The notes under the pieces: model-generated
What the model saw: the letters and a program-made list of their open reading frames with translations, nothing else
Database searches by the model: none
What the model was told of the DNA's origin: nothing
Made by a program: the position numbers and the translations under genes
Source: JALZKA01 sp963721645
Lineage (GTDB): Bacteria > Actinomycetota > Thermoleophilia > Solirubrobacterales > 70-9
NCBI GenBank assembly: GCA_963721645.1
Contig: CAVRJK010000002.1
Span: 682,001-746,000, forward strand
Reading direction: 5' to 3'
DNA: 64,000 nucleotides
Shown: in pieces, positions 8,022-16,050 of the stretch
How positions within the stretch are numbered: the first letter of the stretch is position 1
How the letters are laid out: each line of letters starts with the position of its first letter

Positions 8022-8743
8022 GTGCCCTCGTCGTGTCCTCGCTCAGCGCTCTTGGGGGCGGCATTCTGCAGGTGGCACTCTCAATCGCGATTGTCGTCAC
8101 GGCCACGCGGATCCGCGACACCCGTCGCCGGCGGACCCTCAACGAGCGCCTCCACGAGATTCGCCGCCCGCTCCAGGCGCTCGCTCTGGCGGCGAAGCCT
8201 TCGGGTCCCGAAGGTCCCGACCCGTTGGAACTCGCGCTGGCGGCGCTCAGGGACCTCGATCGCGAGGTGAACGGAGGAGGCATCGACTTTCGCCGGCGCC
8301 CGGTGGAAGCCCGGATGCTCGCGATCGCCGCATCGGAGCGCTGGCGGGGGCGTGCGGCGAGCGAGGGCCGGCTCATCACTGTCCGCTGGCGCTGCGGTGA
8401 CGTGATCGCCGATGTTGATCCGACGCGGGTCTCGCAGGCCCTCGACAACCTGATCGCGAACGCGCTGGAGCACGGAGGCGGCCCGATCACCCTGGAGGGC
8501 CATTGCCATGACGACCGCATCGATCTGATCGTTCGTGACTCGGGAACCACCCGATTGGAGCGCCGCCGCGAGCATCCGGAGTCTCACCATGGCCACGGCC
8601 TTCGCGTCACGAGAACGCTCGCGCGGGGCAACGGCGGGACGCTTCGCTTCCGTGGACGTGGATCGGCCGGGACGGTCGCCGCGCTCGTGCTGCCTCTCGT
8701 GCCTGACCGGGCCGAGCCCCTTGCCTCTCCGCACCGCCGGTGA
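8018..8743 (+). CDS. Sensor histidine kinase, compact, no sensory domain
   Basis: 241 residues. One membrane helix (about 12-31) is followed directly by a DHp helix with phospho-acceptor His46 in RLHEIRRPLQAL. The ATP-binding domain has an N box NLIANALEHGG and a G2-like GHGLRVTRTLARGNGG. The G1 box is altered: DSGTT replaces the usual DxGxG. There is no recognisable extracellular sensor, HAMP or PAS domain, so the signal is likely intramembrane or comes from a partner protein. Overlaps the response regulator (upstream) and CpaB gene (downstream) by 4 nt each. Confidence 0.85.
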   Translation: MSALVVSSLSALGGGILQVALSIAIVVTATRIRDTRRRRTLNERLHEIRRPLQALALAAKPSGPEGPDPLELALAALRDLDREVNGGGIDFRRRPVEARMLAIAASERWRGRAASEGRLITVRWRCGDVIADVDPTRVSQALDNLIANALEHGGGPITLEGHCHDDRIDLIVRDSGTTRLERRREHPESHHGHGLRVTRTLARGNGGTLRFRGRGSAGTVAALVLPLVPDRAEPLASPHRR

Positions 8744-9396
8744 AGAGCCGCGCCCGCGCGGCGGCGTTCGCGATAGGCGCGCTCGCGTGCGCGGGGCTCT
8801 CGGCTGCCGTCGCCGGCACCGCGCAGGCTCCTGTCGGCGGCGACATGGGCCCGCTCGTGTCTGTCGTCGTTACCTCCGCTCCGCTGGAGCGCGGGACCGC
8901 CCTGGGCGGCAAGGTCGCGAACCGGGCATTGGAGGTCCGCCGGGTGCCCGGAACATTCGTTCCCCCCGACGCGCTCGGAGCTCCCGAGGAGGCGCTCGGC
9001 AGAAGGCTCGCGACCGCCCTACAGGCGGGCTCGTACGTAACCGCCTCGGCGTTTCGGCCACCGCGGACACCGGGGCCATCAAGCGGGCCGCCCAGCGGCA
9101 CGACCGCGGTTGAGATCACCGTTACGGGGGCGGGCGCGCTGGCCGCCGCTCGAACCGACCCGGGGGACCGCGTCGACGTCGTCGTTTCAGGCGACTCGGC
9201 GCCCGGGCCCGGCACGGGCCGCACCTACGTGGCCGCATCCGATGTCTCCCTGCTTGCCCTGCGCGAGGCACAGGCTGAGCCGGGTCTGGACTCCGGCCTG
9301 TGGGTCGCAACGCTCGCCCTCACAAGGGAGCAGGCGTTGAGCCTGATACGAGCCGAGAGCGTGGGTGCCCAGGTGCGCTTGCTCGCGGGCCGGTGA
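8740..9396 (+). CDS. cpaB: Flp/Tad pilus assembly protein CpaB-like (SAF domain)
   Basis: 218 residues from GTG. An N-terminal hydrophobic signal/anchor (about 7-27, ending AGTAQA) precedes an SAF-like domain: VVVTSAPLERGTAL, VPPDALGAPEEALGRRLATALQAGSYVTASAF. The C-terminal half (VEITVTGAGAL, DPGDRVDVVVSG, LALTREQALSLIRAES) matches the RcpC/CpaB family, which assembles with the Tad secretion apparatus at the membrane exterior. It overlaps the histidine kinase gene by 4 nt. The rest of the tad genes (cpaF, tadB, tadC) start about 2 kb downstream, beyond a divergent gene pair. Confidence 0.75.
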   Translation: MKSRARAAAFAIGALACAGLSAAVAGTAQAPVGGDMGPLVSVVVTSAPLERGTALGGKVANRALEVRRVPGTFVPPDALGAPEEALGRRLATALQAGSYVTASAFRPPRTPGPSSGPPSGTTAVEITVTGAGALAAARTDPGDRVDVVVSGDSAPGPGTGRTYVAASDVSLLALREAQAEPGLDSGLWVATLALTREQALSLIRAESVGAQVRLLAGR

Positions 9397-9469
9397 TCAA
9401 ATCTCGAGCTCGCACTCGTCGCACCACCGGGACCAAGTCAGCCCCCTCTGGAGGTGCTAGGCCGAAAGG

Positions 9470-10438
9470 CTAGGTGACGGGGTTGAGCGGTTCCTCACCC
9501 CGAATCACGGCGATCGCATTGCGGGCCGCCAACGTCGCCATGCCCTCGCGTGCCGTCCGTGTGGCCGAGCCGATGTGGGGGTAGATGACGCAGCGCGGCG
9601 CGTTCAGCAGCTCCTTTGGGACGGTCGGCTCACCCTCGACGACGTCGAGGCCCGCGGCGCCGATCGCGTCCTCGCGGAGCGCCTCTGCGAGCGCGAGGGA
9701 GTCGACGAGCGTCCCTCGTGAGGTGTTCACCAGGACGGCATGCGATTTCATCCGGGCGAGCTCGGGTTGCCCGATGAGATGCCTGGTGGCGTCGCCGCCT
9801 GGCGCATGGATACTCACCACGTCCGAGCGCTCGAGGAGCTCGTCCAGCTCGAGACGGGTGGCGGCCAGGTCGGCCTCGGCGTCTTCCTTGGCTGACCGGG
9901 CCGCATAGACGATCTCTCCGGCGAGGGGCCGGACGAGCTCTGCGTAGCGCCGGCCGATGCGGCCGAGCCCGACGATCCCGAAGGTAGCGCCGCTGAGCTC
10001 CAATCCGAGCAGTGCGCCCGGGTCCCAGCCTTCCCAGCGACCTTCGCGAAGCAAGGCCTCCGCGTCTCGTGAGCGACGCGCCGCAGCGACGGTGAGACCG
10101 AGGGCGATCTCGGCGGTGGCGTTGGTGAGGACGCCGGGGGTGTTTGTGACGATGACGTTCCGCTCGCGGCACGCGTCCAGATCGACGTTGTCGTATCCGA
10201 CTGCGAAGTTGGCGACGACGCGGAGATCCTCGCCGGCGGCGTCCAGCACGCCGGAGTCGATGGGCACGGTCGGGTCGGCGATGATCGCCCGGCACCCGGG
10301 CGCCAGCTCGCGCACGCGCTCCGGCGTCACATCGAGCCCGCCCTCGCGCAGCTCGAAGCCCTCGGCGTCCAAGAGCTCCCTGCCGGCGGGCAGCAATACC
10401 CGGCAAATCAATACGGAAATGTTGGACGACTCGCCCAC
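9470..10438 (-). CDS. D-2-hydroxyacid dehydrogenase (glyoxylate/hydroxypyruvate reductase or phosphoglycerate dehydrogenase-like)
   Basis: 322 residues from GTG. NAD(P)-binding motif FGIVGLGRIGRRYAELV, substrate-binding VVANFAVGYDNVDL and NTPGVLTNATAEIALGL, catalytic Arg in VLVNTSRGTLVD, Glu in GLDVVEGEP and His in YPHIGSATRTAREGM are all present. Length fits glyoxylate/hydroxypyruvate reductases; it lacks the C-terminal regulatory domain of long SerA proteins. The GTG lies 8 nt downstream of a TACTTT -10 box (minus strand), so the mRNA is probably leaderless. The gene interrupts the tad gene set. Confidence 0.88.
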   Translation of the reverse strand: MGESSNISVLICRVLLPAGRELLDAEGFELREGGLDVTPERVRELAPGCRAIIADPTVPIDSGVLDAAGEDLRVVANFAVGYDNVDLDACRERNVIVTNTPGVLTNATAEIALGLTVAAARRSRDAEALLREGRWEGWDPGALLGLELSGATFGIVGLGRIGRRYAELVRPLAGEIVYAARSAKEDAEADLAATRLELDELLERSDVVSIHAPGGDATRHLIGQPELARMKSHAVLVNTSRGTLVDSLALAEALREDAIGAAGLDVVEGEPTVPKELLNAPRCVIYPHIGSATRTAREGMATLAARNAIAVIRGEEPLNPVT

Positions 10439-10446
10439 GTCGACTC

Positions 10447-10456
10447 AAAGTACCTT
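10447..10456. promoter_or_regulatory. Bidirectional promoter with overlapping -10 boxes
   Basis: AAAGTACCTT carries TACCTT on the plus strand (6 nt before the EamA gene ATG) and TACTTT on the minus strand (8 nt before the dehydrogenase GTG). The two hexamers share the central TA (10451-10452). Both transcripts would be leaderless or nearly so. Confidence 0.6.
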
Positions 10457-10462
10457 GGATAG

Positions 10463-11413
10463 ATGAACCGCCGTGCTTCCTTTTACTTCGCGTGCGTGGC
10501 GGTGCTCTGGGGCGTCCCCTATCTCTTTATCGAGATCGCGATCGACGGCGGAGCCTCGCCGCTCCTTGTGGGCTGGGGTCGTGTCGCGATCGGCGCCGCG
10601 ATCCTCATGCCCATCGCCTGGAAGCTCGGTTACCTGAAGGGCCTCGGTGCCAAGACGAAGCCACTTGTCGCATTCGCAATCGTCGAGTGCGCCCTGCCCT
10701 GGTGGCTGATCCCGCTGGGCCAACAGGAGGTCTCCTCGTCCTTGTCGGCGATCCTGATCGCTTCGCTTCCCATTCTCACGGCGATCGTCGCGTTCAAGAT
10801 CGACCCCTCCGAGCGGGTCAGCGGCATCCGTCTGGGCGGCCTTCTGATCGGCATCACCGGAGTCGCTCTGCTCCTGGGAATAGACGTTGCCGGGCGACCG
10901 GGCGAGATCCTCGGATCCATCGCGATTCTGATCGCGGCCTCCTGCTACGCGATCGGGGTGTTCATCGTGAAGCGCTCCTTCTCCGACGTGAACCCGATCG
11001 GCGCTGTCGCCGTTGCCCTGGGCCTCTCAACGATCATGCTTGCGCCCGCCGGAATCGCCTCGATACCTGGCGCGGAAATCTCCTCCGGAGCGGTCGGATC
11101 CATCGCGGTCCTCGGCGCCATTTGCTCGGCGCTCGCGCTGATTCTCTTCTTCAGCCTGATCGCCGAGGTCGGGCCGACACGGGCAAGCGTCATCACCTAT
11201 GTAAACCCCGCCGTGGCGGTCCTGTTGGGCGTGACGCTTCTGGGCGAGAGCCTTGGACCCGGCGCGGTAGCGGGATTGCTGCTGATCTTGGCCGGCTCCT
11301 GGATCTCCACGGGCGGCGGCGTACCGCCCGGCCTCGCGGCGATCACGACCGCGCGGCGGCGGCGCGGCGAGCGCCACGTCGGCTTGGGCGAGGTCCAGGC
11401 CCGCCGGGCCTGA
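10463..11413 (+). CDS. EamA/DMT family transporter
   Basis: 316 residues with about ten hydrophobic segments and the two-fold EamA repeat. The first half begins ACVAVLWGVPYLFIEIAI and carries VEVSSSLSAILIASLPILTAI-type sequence at the end of repeat 1; the second half ends TYVNPAVAVLLGVTLLGESL, the conserved DMT motif. These are inner-membrane exporters or exchangers of small metabolites; the substrate is not predictable. A basic cytoplasmic tail (ARRRRGERH) follows the last helix. ATG 10463 is 6 nt after the TACCTT box of the shared divergent promoter. Confidence 0.88.
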   Translation: MNRRASFYFACVAVLWGVPYLFIEIAIDGGASPLLVGWGRVAIGAAILMPIAWKLGYLKGLGAKTKPLVAFAIVECALPWWLIPLGQQEVSSSLSAILIASLPILTAIVAFKIDPSERVSGIRLGGLLIGITGVALLLGIDVAGRPGEILGSIAILIAASCYAIGVFIVKRSFSDVNPIGAVAVALGLSTIMLAPAGIASIPGAEISSGAVGSIAVLGAICSALALILFFSLIAEVGPTRASVITYVNPAVAVLLGVTLLGESLGPGAVAGLLLILAGSWISTGGGVPPGLAAITTARRRRGERHVGLGEVQARRA

Positions 11414-11450
11414 GGGGGCGAAACGCGCGCGGTTCGTGCCTCGTCGAGGT

Positions 11451-12581
11451 ATGGACGCAACCACGCGCGACACAGACGCGCTCGTCGCGGATCTCCGCCG
11501 CCGTCTGGCCGAAGAGCGACGGTCCGCTGCTGCCGCCGGGGAGCTCACAGGCGACGTCACCACTGCGATTTGCACGCTCGTGGAGCGCGAGGCGGCGGTG
11601 CTGCCGGCCGCAGGCCGATCAAAGTTGGCTCGGCTGATCGAGCGCGAGACCGTAGGCCTGGGGCCGCTCGAGGATCTCCTGGCCGACCCAGCGGTCGAGG
11701 AGGTGATGGTCAACGGGCACGGCAGCGTCTACGTCGAGCGCCAGGGGCAAATCGAGGCGACCGAGGTCGAGTTCGGCACCGACGCGGAGGTACGCGATGC
11801 AATCGAGCGCATCCTCGCTCCGACGGGCCGACGCGTGGATGAGCTTTCGCCGATGGCCGACGCCCGCCTGGCCGACGGCTCGCGAGTGAACGTCGTGGTG
11901 CCGCCGCTCGCGGTCGATGGACCGGTTATCTCGATCCGCCGCTTCGGCCATAGCCGGCCAGGCCCCGACGAACTGGTGCGCTCAGGCTCACTTTCCGCGG
12001 GGGCCGCGGCGATTCTGGAGCAGGCGGTACGACAGCGACGCACCGTCCTCGTCAGTGGCGGCACCGGGTCGGGAAAGACGACGCTTCTCAACGCGGTCTC
12101 GGCCTGGATCGCTCCTACGGAGCGCGTCATCACGATCGAGGACGCCGCTGAGCTTCGTTTGCGCCAGCCCCACGTCGTGCGTCTCGAGTCACGCCCGGCG
12201 TCCGTTGAGGGAAGAGGGGAGGTGACGATCCGCGATCTGCTGCGGAACGCGCTCCGCATGCGCCCGGACCGCATCGTGATCGGCGAGGTTCGCGGTGCCG
12301 AGGCGCTCGACCTGCTGACCGCGCTCAACACGGGGCACGACGGCGCCCTTTCCACCCTTCACGCCAACTCACCAGAGGAGGCGCTGCGCCGCCTCGAAAC
12401 GCTTGTCCTGATGGCAGGTGTCGGATTGCCGCACGATGCCGTCCGTGAGCAGGTCGCTCGCGGCATCGACGTCATCGCGCATGTCAAGCGTGAGCAGAAC
12501 GGAGGCAGGGGGGTCAGCCAGGTCTCCGAGGTGGTGCGCTCCGATGGTGCGGTGGTCGTGCGAGAGCTCTGGCCAGGATGA
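11451..12581 (+). CDS. cpaF: Tad pilus assembly ATPase CpaF/TadA
   Basis: About 376 residues from ATG 11451; an in-frame GTG at 11436 is an alternative start. This is a type II/IV secretion ATPase of the CpaF branch. The N-terminal domain has GPLEDLLADPAVEEVMVNG, Walker A SGGTGSGKTTLLN (Lys209), ITIEDAAELRL (Asp box), Walker B-like RIVIGEVRGAEALDLLTALN, and the His box TGHDGALSTLHANSPEEAL. It drives assembly of Flp-type pili from the cytoplasmic face. It is followed by tadB and tadC with 4-nt overlaps, a classic tad operon order. Confidence 0.93.
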   Translation: MDATTRDTDALVADLRRRLAEERRSAAAAGELTGDVTTAICTLVEREAAVLPAAGRSKLARLIERETVGLGPLEDLLADPAVEEVMVNGHGSVYVERQGQIEATEVEFGTDAEVRDAIERILAPTGRRVDELSPMADARLADGSRVNVVVPPLAVDGPVISIRRFGHSRPGPDELVRSGSLSAGAAAILEQAVRQRRTVLVSGGTGSGKTTLLNAVSAWIAPTERVITIEDAAELRLRQPHVVRLESRPASVEGRGEVTIRDLLRNALRMRPDRIVIGEVRGAEALDLLTALNTGHDGALSTLHANSPEEALRRLETLVLMAGVGLPHDAVREQVARGIDVIAHVKREQNGGRGVSQVSEVVRSDGAVVVRELWPG

Positions 12582-13426
12582 GCCCCGCGATCCTCTTGGC
12601 AGCGCTTGCGGGAGGTCTCGGCGCCGTCGCGCTCCGAGACGGTCTGCGCGCCACTCCCGCGGCCGCGACCTGGCTTGCCCGGACCTTCGAGCCACTCCTG
12701 CGAGCGGGCAGCGAGGGATACACGCCCAGCTCGGCCGAACGGCGGCGTCTCGGCCTCGTGGTTGGCGCCGTGCTTCTGGGAGCGGGGGCATGGCTTCTCG
12801 GCCCGGCGCCTGCGGCTCCCTTGGCCGCGTCCGGCCCGGCTGCGGCGAGCTGGGCCGTCTCCGTACGAGCCACGCGCTACCGCCGGGCCGTCGAGCGCTC
12901 GTTACCCCGCGTCGCAGTCGCGACGGCGGATGCGCTGGCCGCGGGGCGCTCGGTGCGAGCCGCGCTCGATGCGTCTGCTTCCTCGCTCGAGGGCCCGGCG
13001 GCAGCCGAGATCTCGCGCGTCCAGGCCGACCTCGATCTCGGCCTCTCGCTGGACGCAGCGCTCGGCGGCCTCCGCTCCCGGATCGGATCGGCCCGCGTGG
13101 ATTCGTTTTGCTCCGCACTTTTGTCGCAGCGGATCACGGGCGGGGATCTCGTGAGCCTGCTTCGCCGCTACGCCGAGGCTGCGGAGGGCAGGGAGCGGAT
13201 CGAGGCCGATGCTCGCTCCGCGACCGCGCAGGCGCGCTTCACAGGCACCCTCGTGGCCGCGATGCCCGTTGCGGCCGCGCTCTTTGCCGAGCTCCTGAAT
13301 CCGGGGTTCGTCGGAGGCCTCTTTAAAAACGGCGTTTCGCTTGCACTACTCGCGGCGTCGGCGGCCTTTCAGCTCGCCGGTTTCGCCGCGATCTCGCGCC
13401 TGGGCCGGGTGACAGGCCAGGCGTGA
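12578..13426 (+). CDS. tadB: Tad pilus inner-membrane platform protein TadB (T2SF domain)
   Basis: 282 residues, overlapping cpaF by 4 nt (ATGA). Membrane segments are at about 2-17, 60-90 and at the C-terminus. A T2SF/GspF core includes LPRVAVATADALAAGRSVRAAL, DLDLGLSLDAALGGLRSR and SALLSQRITGGDLVSLLRRYAE. TadB and TadC together form the membrane platform on which CpaF acts. Confidence 0.85.
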   Translation: MSPAILLAALAGGLGAVALRDGLRATPAAATWLARTFEPLLRAGSEGYTPSSAERRRLGLVVGAVLLGAGAWLLGPAPAAPLAASGPAAASWAVSVRATRYRRAVERSLPRVAVATADALAAGRSVRAALDASASSLEGPAAAEISRVQADLDLGLSLDAALGGLRSRIGSARVDSFCSALLSQRITGGDLVSLLRRYAEAAEGRERIEADARSATAQARFTGTLVAAMPVAAALFAELLNPGFVGGLFKNGVSLALLAASAAFQLAGFAAISRLGRVTGQA

Positions 13427-14181
13427 GTCCCTGGCTGGCTTCGATGGCGGGACTCTTTGTCTTCGCTTTTGCCTGGGAGCTCACCGGAATGCGCGGCGCG
13501 GGGCCTTCGAGGCGATTGGACTCATCGGTGCGGAGGCTCGCCCACCGTGTGGGTGGCAGGCGCTTCACGCCGGCGAACTTCGCAGGTGCAGGCGTCGGCG
13601 CACTCGCGGCGTTCGCGGTAGTGCCGGTCGCCCCCGGGCGTCTCGCGCCGCTCATGGCGATCGCGCTGGTGGTGGCAGGATTCCTGGCGCCGGACGCTTG
13701 GGCAGAGCGGGCAGCCCGCCATCGCCGCCGGGCAACTGTCGCCGCCCTGCCCGACGCCCTGGATCTCGTCGCCGTCGGCACCTCTGCGGGCAGGTCGCCG
13801 GTCGCGCTCTTCTCGGAGATCGCGAACGGGACCGTAGGGCCGCTTGCCGCCGAGCTTGCCCTGGTCGTAGCCGAGATCGAGGCGGGCGCGCGCCAGCCGG
13901 ACGCGCTGTCCGCGCTCCGCGATCGCAGCGGCCTACCCGAGCTGGGCGCCGTGGGCGCCGCCATCGAGCGCTCACGCCGGTACGGCTCACCGCTCGCCGA
14001 GCAGCTCCACCGCCAGGCTGCGACCCTCCGGACCCAGGAGCAGCGCAGGATCGAGGAGCGAGCCGCTCGCGCTGCGCCCAAGATCCAGCTTGTCGTCGCG
14101 ATGGTTCTGGTTCCCTCGGCGCTCCTGGCGATCGCTGCGGCCCTTGTCGCCCACTCGGACTCGCTCTTCTCCGCCTTCTAG
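13423..14181 (+). CDS. tadC: Tad pilus inner-membrane platform protein TadC (T2SF domain)
   Basis: 252 residues from GTG, overlapping tadB by 4 nt. Hydrophobic segments near the N-terminus and residues about 47-85 precede a T2SF domain (LPDALDLVAVGTSAGRSPVALF, SRRYGSPLAEQLHRQA) and a C-terminal membrane segment LVVAMVLVPSALLAIAAALV. It is the last recognisable tad gene here. No pilin, prepilin peptidase, TadZ or TadE/F gene follows, so these must lie elsewhere or be absent. Confidence 0.85.
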   Translation: MSPWLASMAGLFVFAFAWELTGMRGAGPSRRLDSSVRRLAHRVGGRRFTPANFAGAGVGALAAFAVVPVAPGRLAPLMAIALVVAGFLAPDAWAERAARHRRRATVAALPDALDLVAVGTSAGRSPVALFSEIANGTVGPLAAELALVVAEIEAGARQPDALSALRDRSGLPELGAVGAAIERSRRYGSPLAEQLHRQAATLRTQEQRRIEERAARAAPKIQLVVAMVLVPSALLAIAAALVAHSDSLFSAF

Positions 14182-14229
14182 GTTTCTGGAGCCAGGCGCA
14201 TCCTCATGCTTCGTCATGCGCAGTCCGTC

Positions 14230-14245
14230 TCGCCCTTCTGGGCGA
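14230..14245. terminator. Hairpin between convergent tadC and membrane-protein gene
   Basis: TCGCCC/GGGCGA 6-bp stem with a TTCT loop in the 80-bp gap between two convergent genes; plausible bidirectional terminator. The rest of the gap holds nothing recognisable, and no pilin gene. Confidence 0.35.
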
Positions 14246-14262
14246 AAGTCCCGGGTAGCGGG

Positions 14263-15198
14263 TTACTCCGCGGCTTCCTCGTCCAGGCGCCTGGCGATCA
14301 CGGCGGCGTCCCGGCAGAAGGCGTCGAGCTCGTCCGCGGTTTTCAAGTGCCCCTTGATGTTCGCGACGTAGGCGCCCGCGACCAGCTCGAAGGCGATCCC
14401 CTTGTGGGCCTCCTCGCCGAGCCAGACGATGAAGGTCGGAGGAAATACGCGGCGCGCCTTCACCATGTCGTCGCTCTTGCCGGTGAAGATCTCGAACTTC
14501 TTGTCGGCCAGCTCCGATTCGAGCTCCACGCGCTGCCGGGAGCGGAAGACATCTTCGGCACCGTCGAGAAAGCGAAACCCGGAACGTCGCTGTAGCGCCA
14601 GCTCTGAGAGGAACGGCGCCGTCTCGGGAAGCTGGGAGACCGCGACGGTGAAGTGGTAGTACGTCGTGTCGCGGTTGCCGTTGGAGTCGGTCGAGGTGTC
14701 CTCGCACGTGTAATGGGCGAGCGAGCCCGAGAGTCCGCCGGGGAGGAGGCCGTTGAAGATCTCCTCCGTGTAGCGGCGATCCCCCTTGCGAAGGAGGGGT
14801 GTTACCGGCGGAAGGCTGCCTTTCCCGGCGATCCGGGTAAGCCCTCGGCTATCGGCATAGGCGGTGAAGAAGTCGTTGGCCGCCTGGCTGGAGGCGATGA
14901 GAAAGACGACGAGCAGGGCGAGCAGCAAAACGGCGAGCGCGCCGCCGCCTCCGATCGCGATGCTCCCGCCGGCGGTTGCGCCGGCGATCAGCGCCGCGAT
15001 GGCGATCGTCCATGTGATTCCGAGGACCCAGACGTTCTTGAACAGCGCGCCGAAGCGCTTTCCGCGGGTCGCGCTCGCTGAGACCGGGGGCAACTCGGAC
15101 TCGGGCGCCCCGTCGACGAGCCCGCCGTCCGGGATGCCGGCCTGTGAGAGTTCCTCGGCGCCGGGCGGCGGCACGGAATCAGGTGTCGCTTCACTCAT
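14263..15198 (-). CDS. Hypothetical membrane protein, 311 residues
   Basis: The start is taken as ATG 15198 (MSEATPDSVPPPG), because the upstream in-frame residues look non-coding and a TAGTCT -10 candidate lies 10 nt before this ATG on the minus strand. The N-terminal ~50 residues are acidic and Pro-rich. Two adjacent membrane helices follow (about 57-75 and 82-104, VWVLGITWTIAIAALIAG and ALAVLLLALLVVFLIASS). A soluble domain of about 200 residues comes next (LPGGLSGSLAHYTCED, FTVAVSQLPETAPFLSEL, FEIFTGKSDDMVKARRVFPP), ending in an acidic tail. Family not recognised; the soluble domain probably faces the cytoplasm. Convergent with tadC. Confidence 0.65.
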   Translation of the reverse strand: MSEATPDSVPPPGAEELSQAGIPDGGLVDGAPESELPPVSASATRGKRFGALFKNVWVLGITWTIAIAALIAGATAGGSIAIGGGGALAVLLLALLVVFLIASSQAANDFFTAYADSRGLTRIAGKGSLPPVTPLLRKGDRRYTEEIFNGLLPGGLSGSLAHYTCEDTSTDSNGNRDTTYYHFTVAVSQLPETAPFLSELALQRRSGFRFLDGAEDVFRSRQRVELESELADKKFEIFTGKSDDMVKARRVFPPTFIVWLGEEAHKGIAFELVAGAYVANIKGHLKTADELDAFCRDAAVIARRLDEEAAE

Positions 15199-15411
15199 CG
15201 AGAGCGCCAGACTATCGCTGCGAGACGAACGGGGAGTCCCTCCTTGTGCAATCCGGGTTGCAGATTCGCACCCCATTCGGGTGCGGGAGCCAAGACCGGA
15301 CGACAGCCGATAACTCCCATTCCAGAGCCATAAAGCAGCTGCGCACGAGCTCGGTAGCAGTTCCGTCCGACGGAGCGAGTCCAATGCCGTCAACGCAGAT
15401 GTGTTGCGAAG

Positions 15412-15436
15412 TGGGGCGTTGTGGGTTACTGTGGCG
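15412..15436 (+). promoter_or_regulatory. MraZ operator: three TGGGN boxes at 10-bp spacing
   Basis: TGGGG (15412-15416), TGGGT (15422-15426) and TGGCG (15432-15436) are separated by 5-nt spacers, matching the direct-repeat operator known for MraZ (TGGGN with N5 spacers). A TTGACC -35-like hexamer follows at 15444-15449. This implies autoregulation of the dcw cluster by MraZ. Confidence 0.75.
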
Positions 15437-15452
15437 CTTCAAGTTGACCGAA

Positions 15453-15495
15453 GGGCCGGGACGCTGAGGCTCCTCCCACCTCATCGTCCCGGCCC
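15453..15495 (+). ncRNA. Structured mraZ leader hairpin with anti-Shine-Dalgarno loop (mraW-RNA-like)
   Basis: GGGCCGGGACG pairs perfectly with CGTCCCGGCCC (11 bp). One mismatch follows, then TGAGG/CCTCA (5 bp), closing a 9-nt loop CTCCTCCCA. The loop contains TCCTC, complementary to the mraZ ribosome binding site GAGGA (15590-15594). Position matches the actinobacterial mraW RNA motif, known as a conserved hairpin upstream of mraW/rsmH operons; identity with it is inference. The rest of the 400-bp gap (15199-15411, 15496-15589) shows nothing further. Confidence 0.5.
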
Positions 15496-15599
15496 CAAGT
15501 CTCTTCCGCAGATTCCACTCCCGACCTTCTTCGACACCAGGCCCTTGAACACCTACCGGCACACGCCAACTTCGCGGCCAACGCCGCTCGAGGATTGAA

Positions 15600-16046
15600 T
15601 TGGCCTTCCGCGGTCAGCATGAGCACAGTCTTGACGCCAAGGATCGCCTGACGATCCCGTCGAAGCTCCGCGCCCAGCTCGCCGAAGGGGTGGTCATCTC
15701 AGCCTCCTTCGATCCGTGCATCGAGATTCATCCCGCTTCCGGCTTTGCCGAGTACGCCGCGACCGTCGGGTCGGGGCTGAATCCGTTGGGCGCAAAGGCC
15801 CGCATGATCCGCCGCAAGATCCACTCGGGCGCTCAGGACGAGCAGCTCGACTCGGCCGGCCGGGTGAAGGTCCCGAAGCATCTGATCGCCCACGGCGACC
15901 TCGCCGGCACCTGCATGATCGTCGGCGCCGACACACACCTCGAGGTGTGGAGCCCCGAGCGGTGGTCCGAGCAGGCCGCCGCAATGGATGCCGAGGCTGT
16001 CACCGCCGCCGAGGAGCTTGCCGCTTCCGACTGGCCACCCCGCTGA
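15600..16046 (+). CDS. mraZ: Transcriptional regulator MraZ
   Basis: 148 residues starting at TTG with GAGGA 5 nt upstream. The N-terminus FRGQHEHSLDAKDRLTIPSK is the classic MraZ/SpoVT-AbrB-like motif, and a second copy (LDSAGRVKVPKHLIAHGDL) follows at about 80-100. MraZ forms a ring-shaped oligomer that binds TGGGN repeats, three of which lie upstream. It heads the dcw cluster and sits 4 nt before rsmH. Confidence 0.95.
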   Translation: MAFRGQHEHSLDAKDRLTIPSKLRAQLAEGVVISASFDPCIEIHPASGFAEYAATVGSGLNPLGAKARMIRRKIHSGAQDEQLDSAGRVKVPKHLIAHGDLAGTCMIVGADTHLEVWSPERWSEQAAAMDAEAVTAAEELAASDWPPR

Positions 16047-16050
16047 ACGG

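Noticed and set aside
14182..14262. Possible small pilin gene after tadC (ATG near 14206)
   Set aside because: The frame lacks a hydrophobic Flp pilin helix and a prepilin cleavage site, and the region contains a hairpin; treated as intergenic.
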